Source: Bacteroidales bacterium
Lineage (GTDB): Bacteria; Bacteroidota; Bacteroidia; Bacteroidales; F082
Reading direction: 5' to 3'
Length of the DNA: 64,000 nucleotides
Assembly (NCBI GenBank): GCA_024710405.1
Contig: JANJUV010000019.1
Coordinates: 124,001-188,000, forward strand
A program made the translations under genes and the position numbers. How positions within the stretch are numbered: the stretch's first letter is position 1; the number at the start of each line of letters is the position of its first letter. The notes under the pieces are model-generated. The model saw only the letters and a list, made by a program, of their open reading frames with translations. It was not told the origin of the DNA and searched no databases. Below are positions 34,224-43,142 of the stretch, piece by piece.

Positions 34224-35336
34224 ATGGAGATAAGAATTTCGGACGTCATGCAATCGCTGGCAGACATTGCTCCCTGGGAACTGCAGGAGAATTATGATAA
34301 TAGCGGGCTTTTGATTGGCGATCCGGGTCAGGTGGTTTCGGGAATACTCATATCTGTTGATGTCACAGAATCGATTGTTAGTGAAGCGATCGAAAAGAGT
34401 TGTAATTTAATTATTTCACATCATCCGCTTATTTTCAGGGGGTTGAAAAGGCTTATTCCTGTATCGTATGTTGAGCGGTCAGTAATAAAGGCTATAAGCA
34501 ACAACATTGCCATTGCTGCCGTGCATACAAACCTTGATAACGTTCAAAATGGTGTAAACAGCATGCTGGCCCAAAAACTTGGCCTGATCGATACAGCTAT
34601 ATTGTCGCCAAAAATACATCAACTGCGCAAACTTGTCACTTATTGCCCGCTTTCCCATGCCGATCAGGTTCGTGCCGCTCTATTTGATGCCGGAGCAGGA
34701 CAGATTGGAAATTATGACAGCTGCAGTTACAACAGCGAAGGATATGGAACGTTCAGAGCAGGTTCGGGAGCACAGCCTTTTGTGGGTGAAGCAGGCAAAC
34801 TGCACCACGAAAACGAAACCAAGATCGAAACCATTGTCCCTGTATTCAGGCTGCAGCATGCCATAAAGGCGATGAAAGAGGCTCATCCCTATGAAGAAGT
34901 TGCTTATGATGTGTATATGCTTGAAAACTTGTCTATACAAACTGGTTCAGGACTGATAGGAACTCTCGCAAAACCTCTTTCTGAGATTGATTTTCTGGCA
35001 CTTTGCAACAAAGCTTTTGGAACCCCCTGCATACGCCATACGGCACTAATGGGAAAAGCGGTACAAAAAATTGCTGTATGTGGGGGTTCAGGTGCATTTC
35101 TGATTGATGAAGCCGAGCGCAATCGTGCCGATGCATACGTTACTTCCGATATAAAATATCATGACTTCTTTGATGCCTCAGGGCGATTACTGCTGATTGA
35201 TGCAGGGCATTATGAAACAGAACAATACACGAAAGAATTAATACGGGATATCATTGTGAAAAAAATTCCTACCTTTGCACCCTCAATTTCGGAGGTAAAT
35301 ACCAATCCCGTAAATTATTATCACGCAAATCAATAA
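34224..35336 (+). CDS. Nif3-like dinuclear metal-centre protein (YqfO type)
   Basis: This 370-residue protein belongs to the NIF3/YqfO family, often labelled GTP cyclohydrolase 1 type 2 homologue although its true reaction is unclear. Metal ligands are visible in ISHHPLIF near residue 65, VHTNLDNVQNGVN near 100, and DAGHYETEQ near the C-terminus. Between the two Nif3 halves, about residues 130-235, lies the inserted PII/CutA-like domain (VTYCPLSHADQVRAALFDAGAGQIGNY read in parts), as in Bacillus YqfO. The zinc-ribbon gene follows 9 bases downstream, the conserved Nif3/COG1579 pair. Confidence 0.92.
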   Translation: MEIRISDVMQSLADIAPWELQENYDNSGLLIGDPGQVVSGILISVDVTESIVSEAIEKSCNLIISHHPLIFRGLKRLIPVSYVERSVIKAISNNIAIAAVHTNLDNVQNGVNSMLAQKLGLIDTAILSPKIHQLRKLVTYCPLSHADQVRAALFDAGAGQIGNYDSCSYNSEGYGTFRAGSGAQPFVGEAGKLHHENETKIETIVPVFRLQHAIKAMKEAHPYEEVAYDVYMLENLSIQTGSGLIGTLAKPLSEIDFLALCNKAFGTPCIRHTALMGKAVQKIAVCGGSGAFLIDEAERNRADAYVTSDIKYHDFFDASGRLLLIDAGHYETEQYTKELIRDIIVKKIPTFAPSISEVNTNPVNYYHANQ

Positions 35337-35345
35337 TATTTTCAT

Positions 35346-36149
35346 ATGGTTGCTGAAAGTAACACAGAGAACAGAAAAGCCATGGTTCAGGCTGAAGAAC
35401 CCCAGGAAATTAGTGTTGAAAGGAAATTGGTTGCCCTTTATACCTTACAGCAGATAGATTCTCAGATTGATAAGATCAGAATTATTCGCGGTGAGCTTCC
35501 ACTGGAGGTTCAAGATCTGGAGGATGAGATTGCCGGATTGGAAACCAGGATTGAGAAATATAACAACGAAACTGCCGGCTTAAAACAGCAGATTGCAGAA
35601 AAAAATCTCGCCATTAAAGACAGCCAGACCCTCATCAAAAGATATGAGGAGCAACAACAGAATGTGCGTAACAACCGTGAGTATGATTCATTGTCGAAGG
35701 AAATCGAGTTTCAAACCCTCGAAATTCAGCTGAGCGAGAAGAGAATCAGAGAGTACAACGCAAAAATTGAAGATTTTTCAAGAGAAATCGCTGACGCCGA
35801 CCGAAGACTCGAAGAGCGTCGTGGTGATTTATCGGTTAAAAAGGCTGAATTACAGTCCATTGTTGAAGAAACGGAAAAGGAAGAGCAAGACCTTCTGGAA
35901 AAGTCAAAGACCAGCGAAGAAGTTGTCGAGGACCGTTTAGTTATGGCGTACAAAAGGATCAGGAATAATGCCCGCAACGGACTTGCAGTTGTCCAGATCG
36001 AAAGGGACGCTTGTGGCGGTTGCTTCAATAAAATTCCACCACAACATCAGCTCGACATCAGGATGCACAAGAAAGTTATTGTGTGCGAATACTGTGGACG
36101 CATTCTTATAGATCAGGATATAGTCGCAAAATATCATTCGGAAGCCTGA
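35346..36149 (+). CDS. Coiled-coil protein with C4 zinc ribbon (COG1579 type)
   Basis: This 267-residue protein has a long antiparallel coiled coil from about 30 to 205, rich in Glu, Gln and Lys, including the hinge motif VRNNREYDSLSKEIE that marks the family. A C-terminal zinc ribbon follows with CGGCF near residue 222 and CEYCGRIL near 248, so four Cys for one zinc. The family is conserved next to Nif3-like genes, as here (9-base gap). Its function is not settled; nucleic-acid or flagellar-chaperone-like roles have been proposed for relatives. There is no signal peptide. Confidence 0.9.
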   Translation: MVAESNTENRKAMVQAEEPQEISVERKLVALYTLQQIDSQIDKIRIIRGELPLEVQDLEDEIAGLETRIEKYNNETAGLKQQIAEKNLAIKDSQTLIKRYEEQQQNVRNNREYDSLSKEIEFQTLEIQLSEKRIREYNAKIEDFSREIADADRRLEERRGDLSVKKAELQSIVEETEKEEQDLLEKSKTSEEVVEDRLVMAYKRIRNNARNGLAVVQIERDACGGCFNKIPPQHQLDIRMHKKVIVCEYCGRILIDQDIVAKYHSEA

Positions 36150-36172
36150 TATTAAATAGCTTATTTGATATA

Positions 36173-36204
36173 AGGGATTGTGTTTGATCGCAGTCCCTTT
36201 TTGT
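36173..36204 (+). terminator. Terminator of the Nif3/zinc-ribbon pair
   Basis: AAGGGATTGTG and CGCAGTCCCTT pair over about 11 positions with two G-U pairs and a TTTGAT loop. TTTG follows. It ends 13 bases before the TPR gene. Confidence 0.7.
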
Positions 36205-36216
36205 ATTTTTACTGGC

Positions 36217-37713
36217 ATGAAATATTTCAGGTTTTTGATTCTGCTTTTTATGCTTGGCTCACCGTCAATAGGTATTGCTCAGTTTCAATTCACCGAAGGC
36301 TGCAGTCATGCCTACAGGCTTGTGTTTGACCTTCAGTTTAAACAGGCATCAGATGCTTTGAATCGGGAGAAACAAAGGATGCCTGTAAACCACATGATTC
36401 CGCTAATTGAAAATTATATTGATTTTCTGAAGGTGTTTATCTCAGAAGACGAGGCTTTGTTCAGGAGCTTGTATCCAAACAGGCAAAGCCGGCTTAAGGT
36501 TCTTTCGCAGGCTTCAGATGAAGATCCAATGAAAAGGTTAGCGTTAGCGGTCATACAATTGCAATGGGCAATGGTAAAACTGAAATTCGGGCAGCAACTC
36601 AGCGCTGCTTGGGAGATTCGAAGTTCGTTCCAGCTTATTGCCGAAAACATAAGTCTTTTTCCGGACCATTTGCCCAACCGCATCGCAATGGGTGTTCTTT
36701 ACTCAATCATCGGAAGTATACCTCCAAATTATCAATGGATTATACGTTTAGCCTCAATGCATGGCACTGTTGATGGCGGGTCCCAGATGCTAATTCAGGT
36801 TTTTGAGGATTGTAGAAAGCAGGTTCAGTGGCAACCCATGCAGGCCGAGGTGCTGTTTTATCTGACTTATATCGAGATTAACCTGAGGCCCGACAAAACA
36901 AACGCAAAGAGGTTGATCCCGCTTTTCGAAACATACGACACACTGCCCTATCTGCTTCTTTATGCGAAGGCAAATCTCAAGATGCACCTCGGAGAGAATG
37001 ATGCTGCGCTCAATATCCTGAATGGAAGAGACAGAAGTGTCAGCCGTTTTCCATTTGCCTTTCTTGAGTACCTGACAGCTGAGTGCTATCTGAGAAAATT
37101 GCAGACACAGAAGGCGGAAGTTCATTACAGACGTTTTCTCCGTGAATCAACCGGAAAAAACTATTTGGCGGATGCACAGCGTAAGATTGCCTGGAGCAGA
37201 TTATTGCAAGGTTCTGAGGATGATTATACACATGAGATTAGCTTGATTTTGGCAAATCATGCAGACGAGGTTGATGCCGATAAGCAGGCTTTACGAGAGA
37301 GATATCACGGGTTGATTCCGGACATAAAATTACTTCAAGCAAGATTATTGTTTGATGGCGGATATTATGACGATGCTGCTGAAGCGTTGTTAGCTGTTGA
37401 CAATACCAACAAACTTACGGCCAGCCGAAAGGTTGAGTATTATTACAGGCTGGCACGAATCAGGCATGAGCAAAATATATTGTCGGAAGCAAAGGATCTG
37501 TATCGGATAACGGTGCTTGAAGGAAGAAACCTCCCTGAATTTTATGCTGCCAATGCAGCACTGAAACTCGGGGAGATTTTTGAATCAATGGGTAATATGG
37601 TTCTTTCTGAACAGTATTACACAACCTGCCTGACAATTTCACCGGAAGAATATCGGACAAGTATTCATCTTAAAGCCAAAGCCGGATTAAGCAGATTAAG
37701 GTCAATGCAATAA
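36217..37713 (+). CDS. Secreted or periplasmic TPR-repeat protein of unknown function
   Basis: This is a 498-residue protein with a signal peptide (about 1-22, ending GIAQ), then helical repeats throughout. Tetratricopeptide-like helix pairs are clearest in the last third (EYLTAECYLRKLQTQKAEVHYRRFL and, near the end, AALKLGEIFESMGNMVLSEQYY read in parts). The start is ATG 36217 (MKYFRFL), just after the terminator hairpin. Many Bacteroidota genomes have such a protein; I do not know a function. It converges on the FadL-like gene with an 18-base gap and no obvious terminator between. Confidence 0.8.
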   Translation: MKYFRFLILLFMLGSPSIGIAQFQFTEGCSHAYRLVFDLQFKQASDALNREKQRMPVNHMIPLIENYIDFLKVFISEDEALFRSLYPNRQSRLKVLSQASDEDPMKRLALAVIQLQWAMVKLKFGQQLSAAWEIRSSFQLIAENISLFPDHLPNRIAMGVLYSIIGSIPPNYQWIIRLASMHGTVDGGSQMLIQVFEDCRKQVQWQPMQAEVLFYLTYIEINLRPDKTNAKRLIPLFETYDTLPYLLLYAKANLKMHLGENDAALNILNGRDRSVSRFPFAFLEYLTAECYLRKLQTQKAEVHYRRFLRESTGKNYLADAQRKIAWSRLLQGSEDDYTHEISLILANHADEVDADKQALRERYHGLIPDIKLLQARLLFDGGYYDDAAEALLAVDNTNKLTASRKVEYYYRLARIRHEQNILSEAKDLYRITVLEGRNLPEFYAANAALKLGEIFESMGNMVLSEQYYTTCLTISPEEYRTSIHLKAKAGLSRLRSMQ

Positions 37714-37731
37714 TCAAAGCAAACAAGGTGA

Positions 37732-39198
37732 TCAGAATCTTGCCCTGAGTGTCAGTGCAAAGTGATTTCCATTGATGTTTTGATTTACAGCATTGGTAGT
37801 GAAATTTTCAGAAGCGTATAGATAATAATCCTTGTCGGCAGAGTTGTGCACCCAGGCCAGATCGAGTCCAAGCTTGCCTTCCGTGTAACCAACACCAAGA
37901 GAATAGGATGTTAGTTGCTCATCATTAAGGTTGTTGGCATATGGACTGCCATAGATAGCATAGCCACCTCGCACACTGAAAGCCGAATACCTCCATTCGG
38001 TTCCAAATCTTAGGTTGTAGGTCGATTGAAATGACTTTCTGATCTGGGAATTTTCTTCCGAAAAAGTGTAATCCGGTGCCCGCAGCCTTGTTTTGGAGTA
38101 ATCCACAAATTCATAGTCTCCGGAGATAAGGCCGTACTTCCCTATAATAAATCCAACACTACCGATTGCTTTGAGGGGTGTATTCAGTTGGTAGGTATAC
38201 TCACCGTTGGGGGATGTTTTTGCGTTGTAATCAGGTCCCAGTTTAGCTTCTGTTGTGGTCTTGTAATAGTCGGTTAATTCATAAAATGCTGTTGGAGTGT
38301 GGAATGCAGCACCCACCCTGAGCCAGTCGAGCGGCCATGCTATAATGCCGAGTTTCAGGTTTATTCCCCATCCTTTGGTAGTTAGACTTTCCTTATACGT
38401 CCAGTAATCAAAGCCTGGAATGGTATCGGCTACATCTGTTTCGGTGTAGATTGATTCACGAAAATATCTGATGTAGGGCATTCCAAGGGTTGCGCCAAAA
38501 AATACCTTATCGTTTAAATTCGCTGCACCCGAGAACAACCATTCGTTCACAGAGCCCCATGTTTCGATCATTTCCTGTTGTCTGATGCCTCCTTGCGGAA
38601 CAGGACTGGTGTACCAGTCTCTGTAACCCGGAATTGTATCTATCAGATACACATACCAGGCAGGGTACAGATCGAAGGGATAACGGCCGTTTTCATCTCC
38701 GATTATTTGATAATCAATACCATCTGCTTTATCCAGATAGACATCGATTTTCGAATGTTCCATATTATCACCTTCAACAAAAACTCTGTTGTTGAAGTTG
38801 TTCATTCGGTTCATGCCAAACGCATACTGATAATACTTCCATGGAACGGATGTTGCATCACTATTTGCCTTGTTGGTGAAAACGAATCCAAGATTCGACA
38901 ACCCGAAATTTGCACGGCCATCATCATTCAGGAAACCATTGTACGATGATTCGGTTGACCTGCTGAACAACTCAGGTGTGATCGAGAATTCGGAACTGCG
39001 ATACAGTCCAAGTCCTGCCGGGTTGGTACTCAGAGATGAAAAATCGGCTCCAAGTGCACCAAACGCATTGCCCATTGCCATGCTTCGGGCAGTACCCTGA
39101 TAGTAAAACTGAGAATAACGGAGGGCGTCATCAACTCCCTGGGCAAAAACTGCAGGGATGAACAACATCATTCCCAATATAAAACTTAACCTTTTCAT
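37732..39198 (-). CDS. FadL/OmpP1-like outer-membrane beta-barrel protein
   Basis: This 488-residue protein has a signal peptide (1-19, ending VFAQ) and then the FadL/TodX-type opening TARSMAMGNAFGALGADFSSLSTNPAGLGLYR (split here as family motif NPAGLGLYRSSEF). The rest is alternating beta strands, and the last residues LTLRARF end in Phe as in other barrel proteins folded by BamA. FadL-like barrels carry hydrophobic compounds across the outer membrane, but the substrate here is unknown. The gene follows the Tyr/Trp-rich lipoprotein gene on the same strand after a 108-base spacer that holds a large hairpin. Confidence 0.85.
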   Translation of the reverse strand: MKRLSFILGMMLFIPAVFAQGVDDALRYSQFYYQGTARSMAMGNAFGALGADFSSLSTNPAGLGLYRSSEFSITPELFSRSTESSYNGFLNDDGRANFGLSNLGFVFTNKANSDATSVPWKYYQYAFGMNRMNNFNNRVFVEGDNMEHSKIDVYLDKADGIDYQIIGDENGRYPFDLYPAWYVYLIDTIPGYRDWYTSPVPQGGIRQQEMIETWGSVNEWLFSGAANLNDKVFFGATLGMPYIRYFRESIYTETDVADTIPGFDYWTYKESLTTKGWGINLKLGIIAWPLDWLRVGAAFHTPTAFYELTDYYKTTTEAKLGPDYNAKTSPNGEYTYQLNTPLKAIGSVGFIIGKYGLISGDYEFVDYSKTRLRAPDYTFSEENSQIRKSFQSTYNLRFGTEWRYSAFSVRGGYAIYGSPYANNLNDEQLTSYSLGVGYTEGKLGLDLAWVHNSADKDYYLYASENFTTNAVNQNINGNHFALTLRARF

Positions 39199-39228
39199 TT
39201 ATCGATGTGTATTTGTGGTTTATGAGAT

Positions 39229-39280
39229 AAGCAAAACCTACATATCTGACAGATGCTGAATATTGATGCAGGTTTTGCTT
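39229..39280. other. Large hairpin between the Tyr/Trp-rich lipoprotein and FadL-like genes
   Basis: AAGCAAAACCT (39229-39239) and AGGTTTTGCTT (39270-39280) are perfect inverses. The stem continues after one mismatch with CAT/ATG. The loop contains a second small palindrome, ATCTGACAGAT (39244-39254). It could be a terminator or a processing site on the minus-strand transcript; a strong T-run is lacking on that strand. Confidence 0.5.
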
Positions 39281-39306
39281 TTGTTTTGATGGTCGTCTGG
39301 TATTGT

Positions 39307-40776
39307 TTATCTGCGTCCTCCACGGGATGAGGAACTGCTTCCGGATGACGAACCTGAACTGCCTGACGAGCTGCTACGGCTTGGGCTGCTGACGTTTCCT
39401 GATCCGGAGGAACTGCTTCTTGATGGAGTGCTGTAAGATCCTGAAGATCTGGTAGAATTGTTTCGTTCAGGAGTGCTGACTGTTCCTGAAGAACGACTTG
39501 GCTGTGACTGCCGGACTGCCGGACTGGGGTTGCGGTTTTCGTTTCTGATTGCCGGTCTGGTGTTTGCAGGTGCACTGCTTCTGCCTGGTTCATTATTTTG
39601 TGGCCTGACATACTCATTACTTGACTTGGGTTGTCTTTCGGAAGGAGTATTGTAGGTTTTAGGTTGTGCTGACCTTTGCTCGTTTGCACGGGCAGGTTCA
39701 GCAGCCTGAGGTCTTTGGTAACGCTGACGTGATTGTTCAATGCGTTGCGAAGCAGAGGGCCTTGATTCACGGGCTCTTTCACCTGAAGCAGACCTTGTTT
39801 CAGCGGAGGGTCTTTCCAATTTTGGTCGTGTTTCGTTGGCAGGTCTTTCCATCGCAGGACGAGACTCTGAAACAGGCTTTTCCTGTCTGACAGATTGATT
39901 CTCGCCTCTGTTGTTGCTTATTGCTTCGCGGCTGGTACGGTCGTTGGCTCCTGATGTGACTGCTGCCCGTTTATCGGTCGTTCTTACACCTCTGGCTGTG
40001 GTTTGAGTTCCATCCGTCGAACCACTTTTAAGTCCTCTTGACAGGTTGCCTCCTGGTATTGAAGAACCACCACCAAGTCCTGATCGATGGCCATAGTAAT
40101 GATTGCTTCTGCCCGGACGGTAAGAATCACCATAATATCCGTCATAATAACCATTCCAATAACCGTGGTTGTATCCTGACCAGTAATTACCGCCCCATCC
40201 CCAACCATAGTTGTAATACCACGGATCGTAGAAAAAGGGATCCCATCCCCAATAGTAAGGCCTGTAGGAGTAATAGGGCCAGCGACTATAGTAGTGTGGC
40301 CATCCGTAACCGTATCCTACTGACCAGCCATAATATGGTGCTCCAAACCCAAGGTAAATGCTTGTTGAGGGACTACAATCAAAACAGCCGGAATAGAAAC
40401 CATCATAGTAGCTGAAGCTGCTTGAGCTGTTGCTGCCAAACCGGCGAAATCTTTGAGCGTATTCAGAATCATAATATGTTTCTGTTGTGGTATATGTTGT
40501 TCCGTCAGGTTCAACTACTGTTTCTGTGGTTGAATAGACAGCATCCGGCTGTGCACTGACTGAATTATCAACACCTTCATCGTAATATGATTCGTAGCTA
40601 TAATCCACATTTACCTTTTCGGTAGTGTAGCTTTTGGTTGGTGCCGAGGCAATTTTCTGGTCATCCTGCGAACTGCCTTTTCTTGAATAATATACATCAT
40701 CTGCAACGTAGCTTGTTCCGGAGCAGGCTGTGGCCGCTGCTGCTGCGATAAGGATGAAGGCGTTGATGGTTTTCAT
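39307..40776 (-). CDS. Tyr/Trp/Gly-rich low-complexity lipoprotein with RS/SG-rich tail
   Basis: I do not recognise a named family. The 489-residue protein has a lipoprotein signal ending in ATAC (Cys18). An acidic N-terminal region (about 20-130) follows, then a segment at about 135-235 extremely rich in Tyr, Trp and Gly. After that comes a disordered Arg/Pro/Glu/Ser-rich stretch, and a Ser/Gly tail ending in RGGRR. Such composition suggests an envelope-attached, disordered or amyloid-like protein. It has a perfect Shine-Dalgarno upstream. Proteins like this are common in Bacteroidota and usually left hypothetical. A 195-codon frame overlapping its 3' end on the same strand (39195-39782) is a by-product of the biased composition. 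Confidence 0.75.
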   Translation of the reverse strand: MKTINAFILIAAAAATACSGTSYVADDVYYSRKGSSQDDQKIASAPTKSYTTEKVNVDYSYESYYDEGVDNSVSAQPDAVYSTTETVVEPDGTTYTTTETYYDSEYAQRFRRFGSNSSSSFSYYDGFYSGCFDCSPSTSIYLGFGAPYYGWSVGYGYGWPHYYSRWPYYSYRPYYWGWDPFFYDPWYYNYGWGWGGNYWSGYNHGYWNGYYDGYYGDSYRPGRSNHYYGHRSGLGGGSSIPGGNLSRGLKSGSTDGTQTTARGVRTTDKRAAVTSGANDRTSREAISNNRGENQSVRQEKPVSESRPAMERPANETRPKLERPSAETRSASGERARESRPSASQRIEQSRQRYQRPQAAEPARANEQRSAQPKTYNTPSERQPKSSNEYVRPQNNEPGRSSAPANTRPAIRNENRNPSPAVRQSQPSRSSGTVSTPERNNSTRSSGSYSTPSRSSSSGSGNVSSPSRSSSSGSSGSSSGSSSSSRGGRR

Positions 40777-40783
40777 TTTTTTT

Positions 40784-40789
40784 CCTCCT
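40784..40789 (-). promoter_or_regulatory. Perfect Shine-Dalgarno of the Tyr/Trp-rich lipoprotein gene
   Basis: The minus strand reads AGGAGG with 7 bases to the ATG at 40776, identical in spacing to the site at 1593. It is one of only two such perfect sites I noticed in the window. Confidence 0.6.
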
Positions 40790-40825
40790 AAGTTGATTAT
40801 ACTCTTAACCCCTTTTGGTTTTTTT

Positions 40826-40833
40826 TAATTTTG
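40826..40833 (+). promoter_or_regulatory. -7 promoter element of proS
   Basis: TAATTTTG fits TAnnTTTG and abuts an ATG at 40835. Transcription would start near 40840, after that ATG, so translation must begin at the ATG 40874. Confidence 0.5.
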
Positions 40834-40873
40834 CATGTTATCTGAAAAAATACAAATACTATACCAAAAATTC

Positions 40874-42346
40874 ATGGCGAAAGAATTAAGTGCACGCGAA
40901 GATAATTATTCTCAGTGGTACACCGATCTGGTGACGAAAGCTGATCTTGCTGAAAACTCTGCGGTGCGTGGATGTATGGTGATCAAACCTTACGGATATG
41001 CTATCTGGGAACGTATGCAGGCGGCATTGGACAAAATGTTTAAAGATACGGGGCATCAAAATGCTTATTTCCCGCTTTTCATTCCAAAATCTTTTTTCAG
41101 CAAGGAAGCCAGTCATGTTGAAGGCTTTGCAAAAGAATGTGCAGTAGTAACTCACTACCGACTAAAGACCGGACCTGACGGAAAAGGCGTTGTGGTTGAT
41201 GAAGACGCTCGACTTGAAGAGGAACTTATTGTCAGACCCACCTCTGAAACCATCATCTGGGACACATACAGAAACTGGATTCAGTCATACCGCGATCTGC
41301 CGCTTTTAATCAATCAATGGGCCAATGTAGTCAGATGGGAGATGCGAACCCGGCTGTTTTTGCGCACAGCTGAATTTCTTTGGCAGGAAGGCCACACCGC
41401 ACACGCTACCATGCAGGAAGCAGTTGATGAAGCCGAACAGATGCTGAGGGTTTATGCCGAGTTTGCTGAGGAATGGATGGCTTTGCCGGTACTTAAAGGG
41501 GTGAAATCACCTAATGAGCGTTTTGCCGGTGCAGTTGAAACATATTGTATTGAGGCCCTTATGCAGGATGGTAAAGCTCTTCAGGCAGGTACTTCACATT
41601 TTCTTGGCCAGAATTTTGCTAAGGCATTTGATGTTAAGTTCTTGTCGAAGGAAAACAAGCAAGAGTATGTTTGGGCTACATCCTGGGGGGTATCAACTCG
41701 ACTGATGGGTGCCCTTGTAATGTCTCATTCTGACAATAATGGACTTGTGCTTCCGCCAAAACTTGCACCAATACAGGTTGTTATAGTGCCGATTTACCGC
41801 AATGACGAGCAAATGAAGGCCATATCGGCGAAAGCATTGGAAATAAAAAAAATGCTGGAGTTACGAAACATCCGAGTTAAATATGATGACCGTGATACGC
41901 AGAAACCCGGTTTCAAATTTACTGAATGGGAATTCAAAGGAGTCCCATTGCGGATTGCTATTGGGCCACGCGATCTGGAAAACGGAACAGTTGAAGTTGC
42001 CAGACGTGATACCCTTGAGAAAGAGGTGCTGCAAATGACCGGAATAGATCAGAAGGCAGAGAATCTTTTGGAACAAATTCAAAAGAATCTGTTTCAAAAA
42101 GCATTGGATTTCAGAAATCTGAATACTTTTAAGGTTGAAACCTGGAGTGAGTTTCTGGAACAGATAGAAAAAGGAGGTTTTGTGGTTGCTCACTGGGATG
42201 GCACAGCTGAAACAGAGCAGAAAATTAAGGAAGAAACCAAAGCCACCATCCGACTGATCCCTATCGAAGGCGAGCAAAAGGAAGGAACGTGCGTTTATTC
42301 TGGTAAACCTTCAAAACAAAGGGTTTATTTTGCACGTGCTTATTAA
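40874..42346 (+). CDS. proS: Prolyl-tRNA synthetase, archaeal/eukaryotic type (type 3)
   Basis: This class II aminoacyl-tRNA synthetase charges tRNA-Pro. The 490 residues start with [16 protein letters not shown], the usual N-terminus of the short ProRS type found in Bacteroidota. Motif 1 and 2 regions contain [33 protein letters not shown], and [18 protein letters not shown]. Motif 3 is in [18 protein letters not shown]. The anticodon-binding domain has [16 protein letters not shown], and a C-terminal domain ends in YFARAY. The editing insertion of the bacterial type is absent. An in-frame ATG at 40835 is rejected because it would lie before the transcript start. Confidence 0.95.
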   Translation: MAKELSAREDNYSQWYTDLVTKADLAENSAVRGCMVIKPYGYAIWERMQAALDKMFKDTGHQNAYFPLFIPKSFFSKEASHVEGFAKECAVVTHYRLKTGPDGKGVVVDEDARLEEELIVRPTSETIIWDTYRNWIQSYRDLPLLINQWANVVRWEMRTRLFLRTAEFLWQEGHTAHATMQEAVDEAEQMLRVYAEFAEEWMALPVLKGVKSPNERFAGAVETYCIEALMQDGKALQAGTSHFLGQNFAKAFDVKFLSKENKQEYVWATSWGVSTRLMGALVMSHSDNNGLVLPPKLAPIQVVIVPIYRNDEQMKAISAKALEIKKMLELRNIRVKYDDRDTQKPGFKFTEWEFKGVPLRIAIGPRDLENGTVEVARRDTLEKEVLQMTGIDQKAENLLEQIQKNLFQKALDFRNLNTFKVETWSEFLEQIEKGGFVVAHWDGTAETEQKIKEETKATIRLIPIEGEQKEGTCVYSGKPSKQRVYFARAY

Positions 42347-42391
42347 TATAAAAGCGATTTGAAAAAGTAACGAGGGTTTTTTTGCCAGTAG

Positions 42392-43141
42392 TTATTGTTC
42401 AATGCGGATCAGATTTCCGCTGCCTGTTTTAATCAGATTTATTGATGGATTTCCGGCATAGAACACGTCGCCCTGGCCTGAAATCGTTACCCCGAGCTCA
42501 ATTTCGGCATGAACCCTGCACTGATTGGTACTCAGGTTTTCGAGATAGTTAAACTTTGTCCGTAAGCTGTCGGCAAGCACCGGGCCGAAACTGGCCTGAT
42601 AAATATAATTTACCTCCGACAGTCCTAAAAGGTGAACATCAGCTGTTCCATATTCATGGTTGATAAAACTTTTTTTGGTGTTCAGCAGCAGCCTTACCGT
42701 ACCGCCACCTTCCTTAACACTCAGATACAGGCTGTCGGCACTTAAAGTATCCGCGCAGCTTAATATTCCCGAGCCCCTGAATTCGATGCTGTCAAGCTGT
42801 TGATAATAAAGCTTAATGGTTATCGGTTGATCATAGCTTCTGACCCAGTTGCACGAGTGATTGTTATTCAGCCTCAACGTATTATTCCCGATGCTGCTGA
42901 CAATGCCTGGAAGCAGATTTTTGCCGGCACTTATAATTATATATGGATTATGAGGGCTGTGATATAGTTCAACATCAATATTATCACTTATGATAAGATT
43001 GGTAAATGTATCCAGAGTCCGGGTTTCGGTTTTTTGATTTCCGGTGGAGCGAAAGCAATCAGCCGGATTCTTTTTGCACGAATGGAAAGCGATGAGTGTA
43101 AAAACCAACAGATTAATCAGTAATAATTTGTTTCTTCCCAT
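42392..43141 (-). CDS. Head-GIN domain (DUF2807) lipoprotein
   Basis: This 249-residue protein carries a lipoprotein signal (MGRNKLLL to AFHSC, Cys22) and a putative auto-transporter adhesin head-GIN domain (DUF2807). The latter is a right-handed beta-solenoid with repeats such as FTNLIISDNIDVELYHS, LDSIEFRGSGIL and EIELGVTISGQGDVFYAG. The start is ATG 43141, one base after the PagL-like gene ends, so the two are coupled. Function of the GIN domain is unknown; adhesion is an old guess. No lipoprotein export signal follows the Cys (KKNP), so it probably faces the periplasm. Confidence 0.85.
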   Translation of the reverse strand: MGRNKLLLINLLVFTLIAFHSCKKNPADCFRSTGNQKTETRTLDTFTNLIISDNIDVELYHSPHNPYIIISAGKNLLPGIVSSIGNNTLRLNNNHSCNWVRSYDQPITIKLYYQQLDSIEFRGSGILSCADTLSADSLYLSVKEGGGTVRLLLNTKKSFINHEYGTADVHLLGLSEVNYIYQASFGPVLADSLRTKFNYLENLSTNQCRVHAEIELGVTISGQGDVFYAGNPSINLIKTGSGNLIRIEQ

Positions 43142-43142
43142 T

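Noticed and set aside
39195-39782. A 195-codon open frame on the minus strand overlapping the 3' end of the Tyr/Trp-rich lipoprotein gene
   Set aside because: It is the low-complexity Ser/Gly/Arg coding region read in another frame, rich in Gln, Pro and Val repeats with no recognisable fold, start signal or independent sequence.
40835-40837. ATG 40835 as the proS start
   Set aside because: It directly follows the -7 promoter box, and the family N-terminus (MAKEL) begins at 40874.
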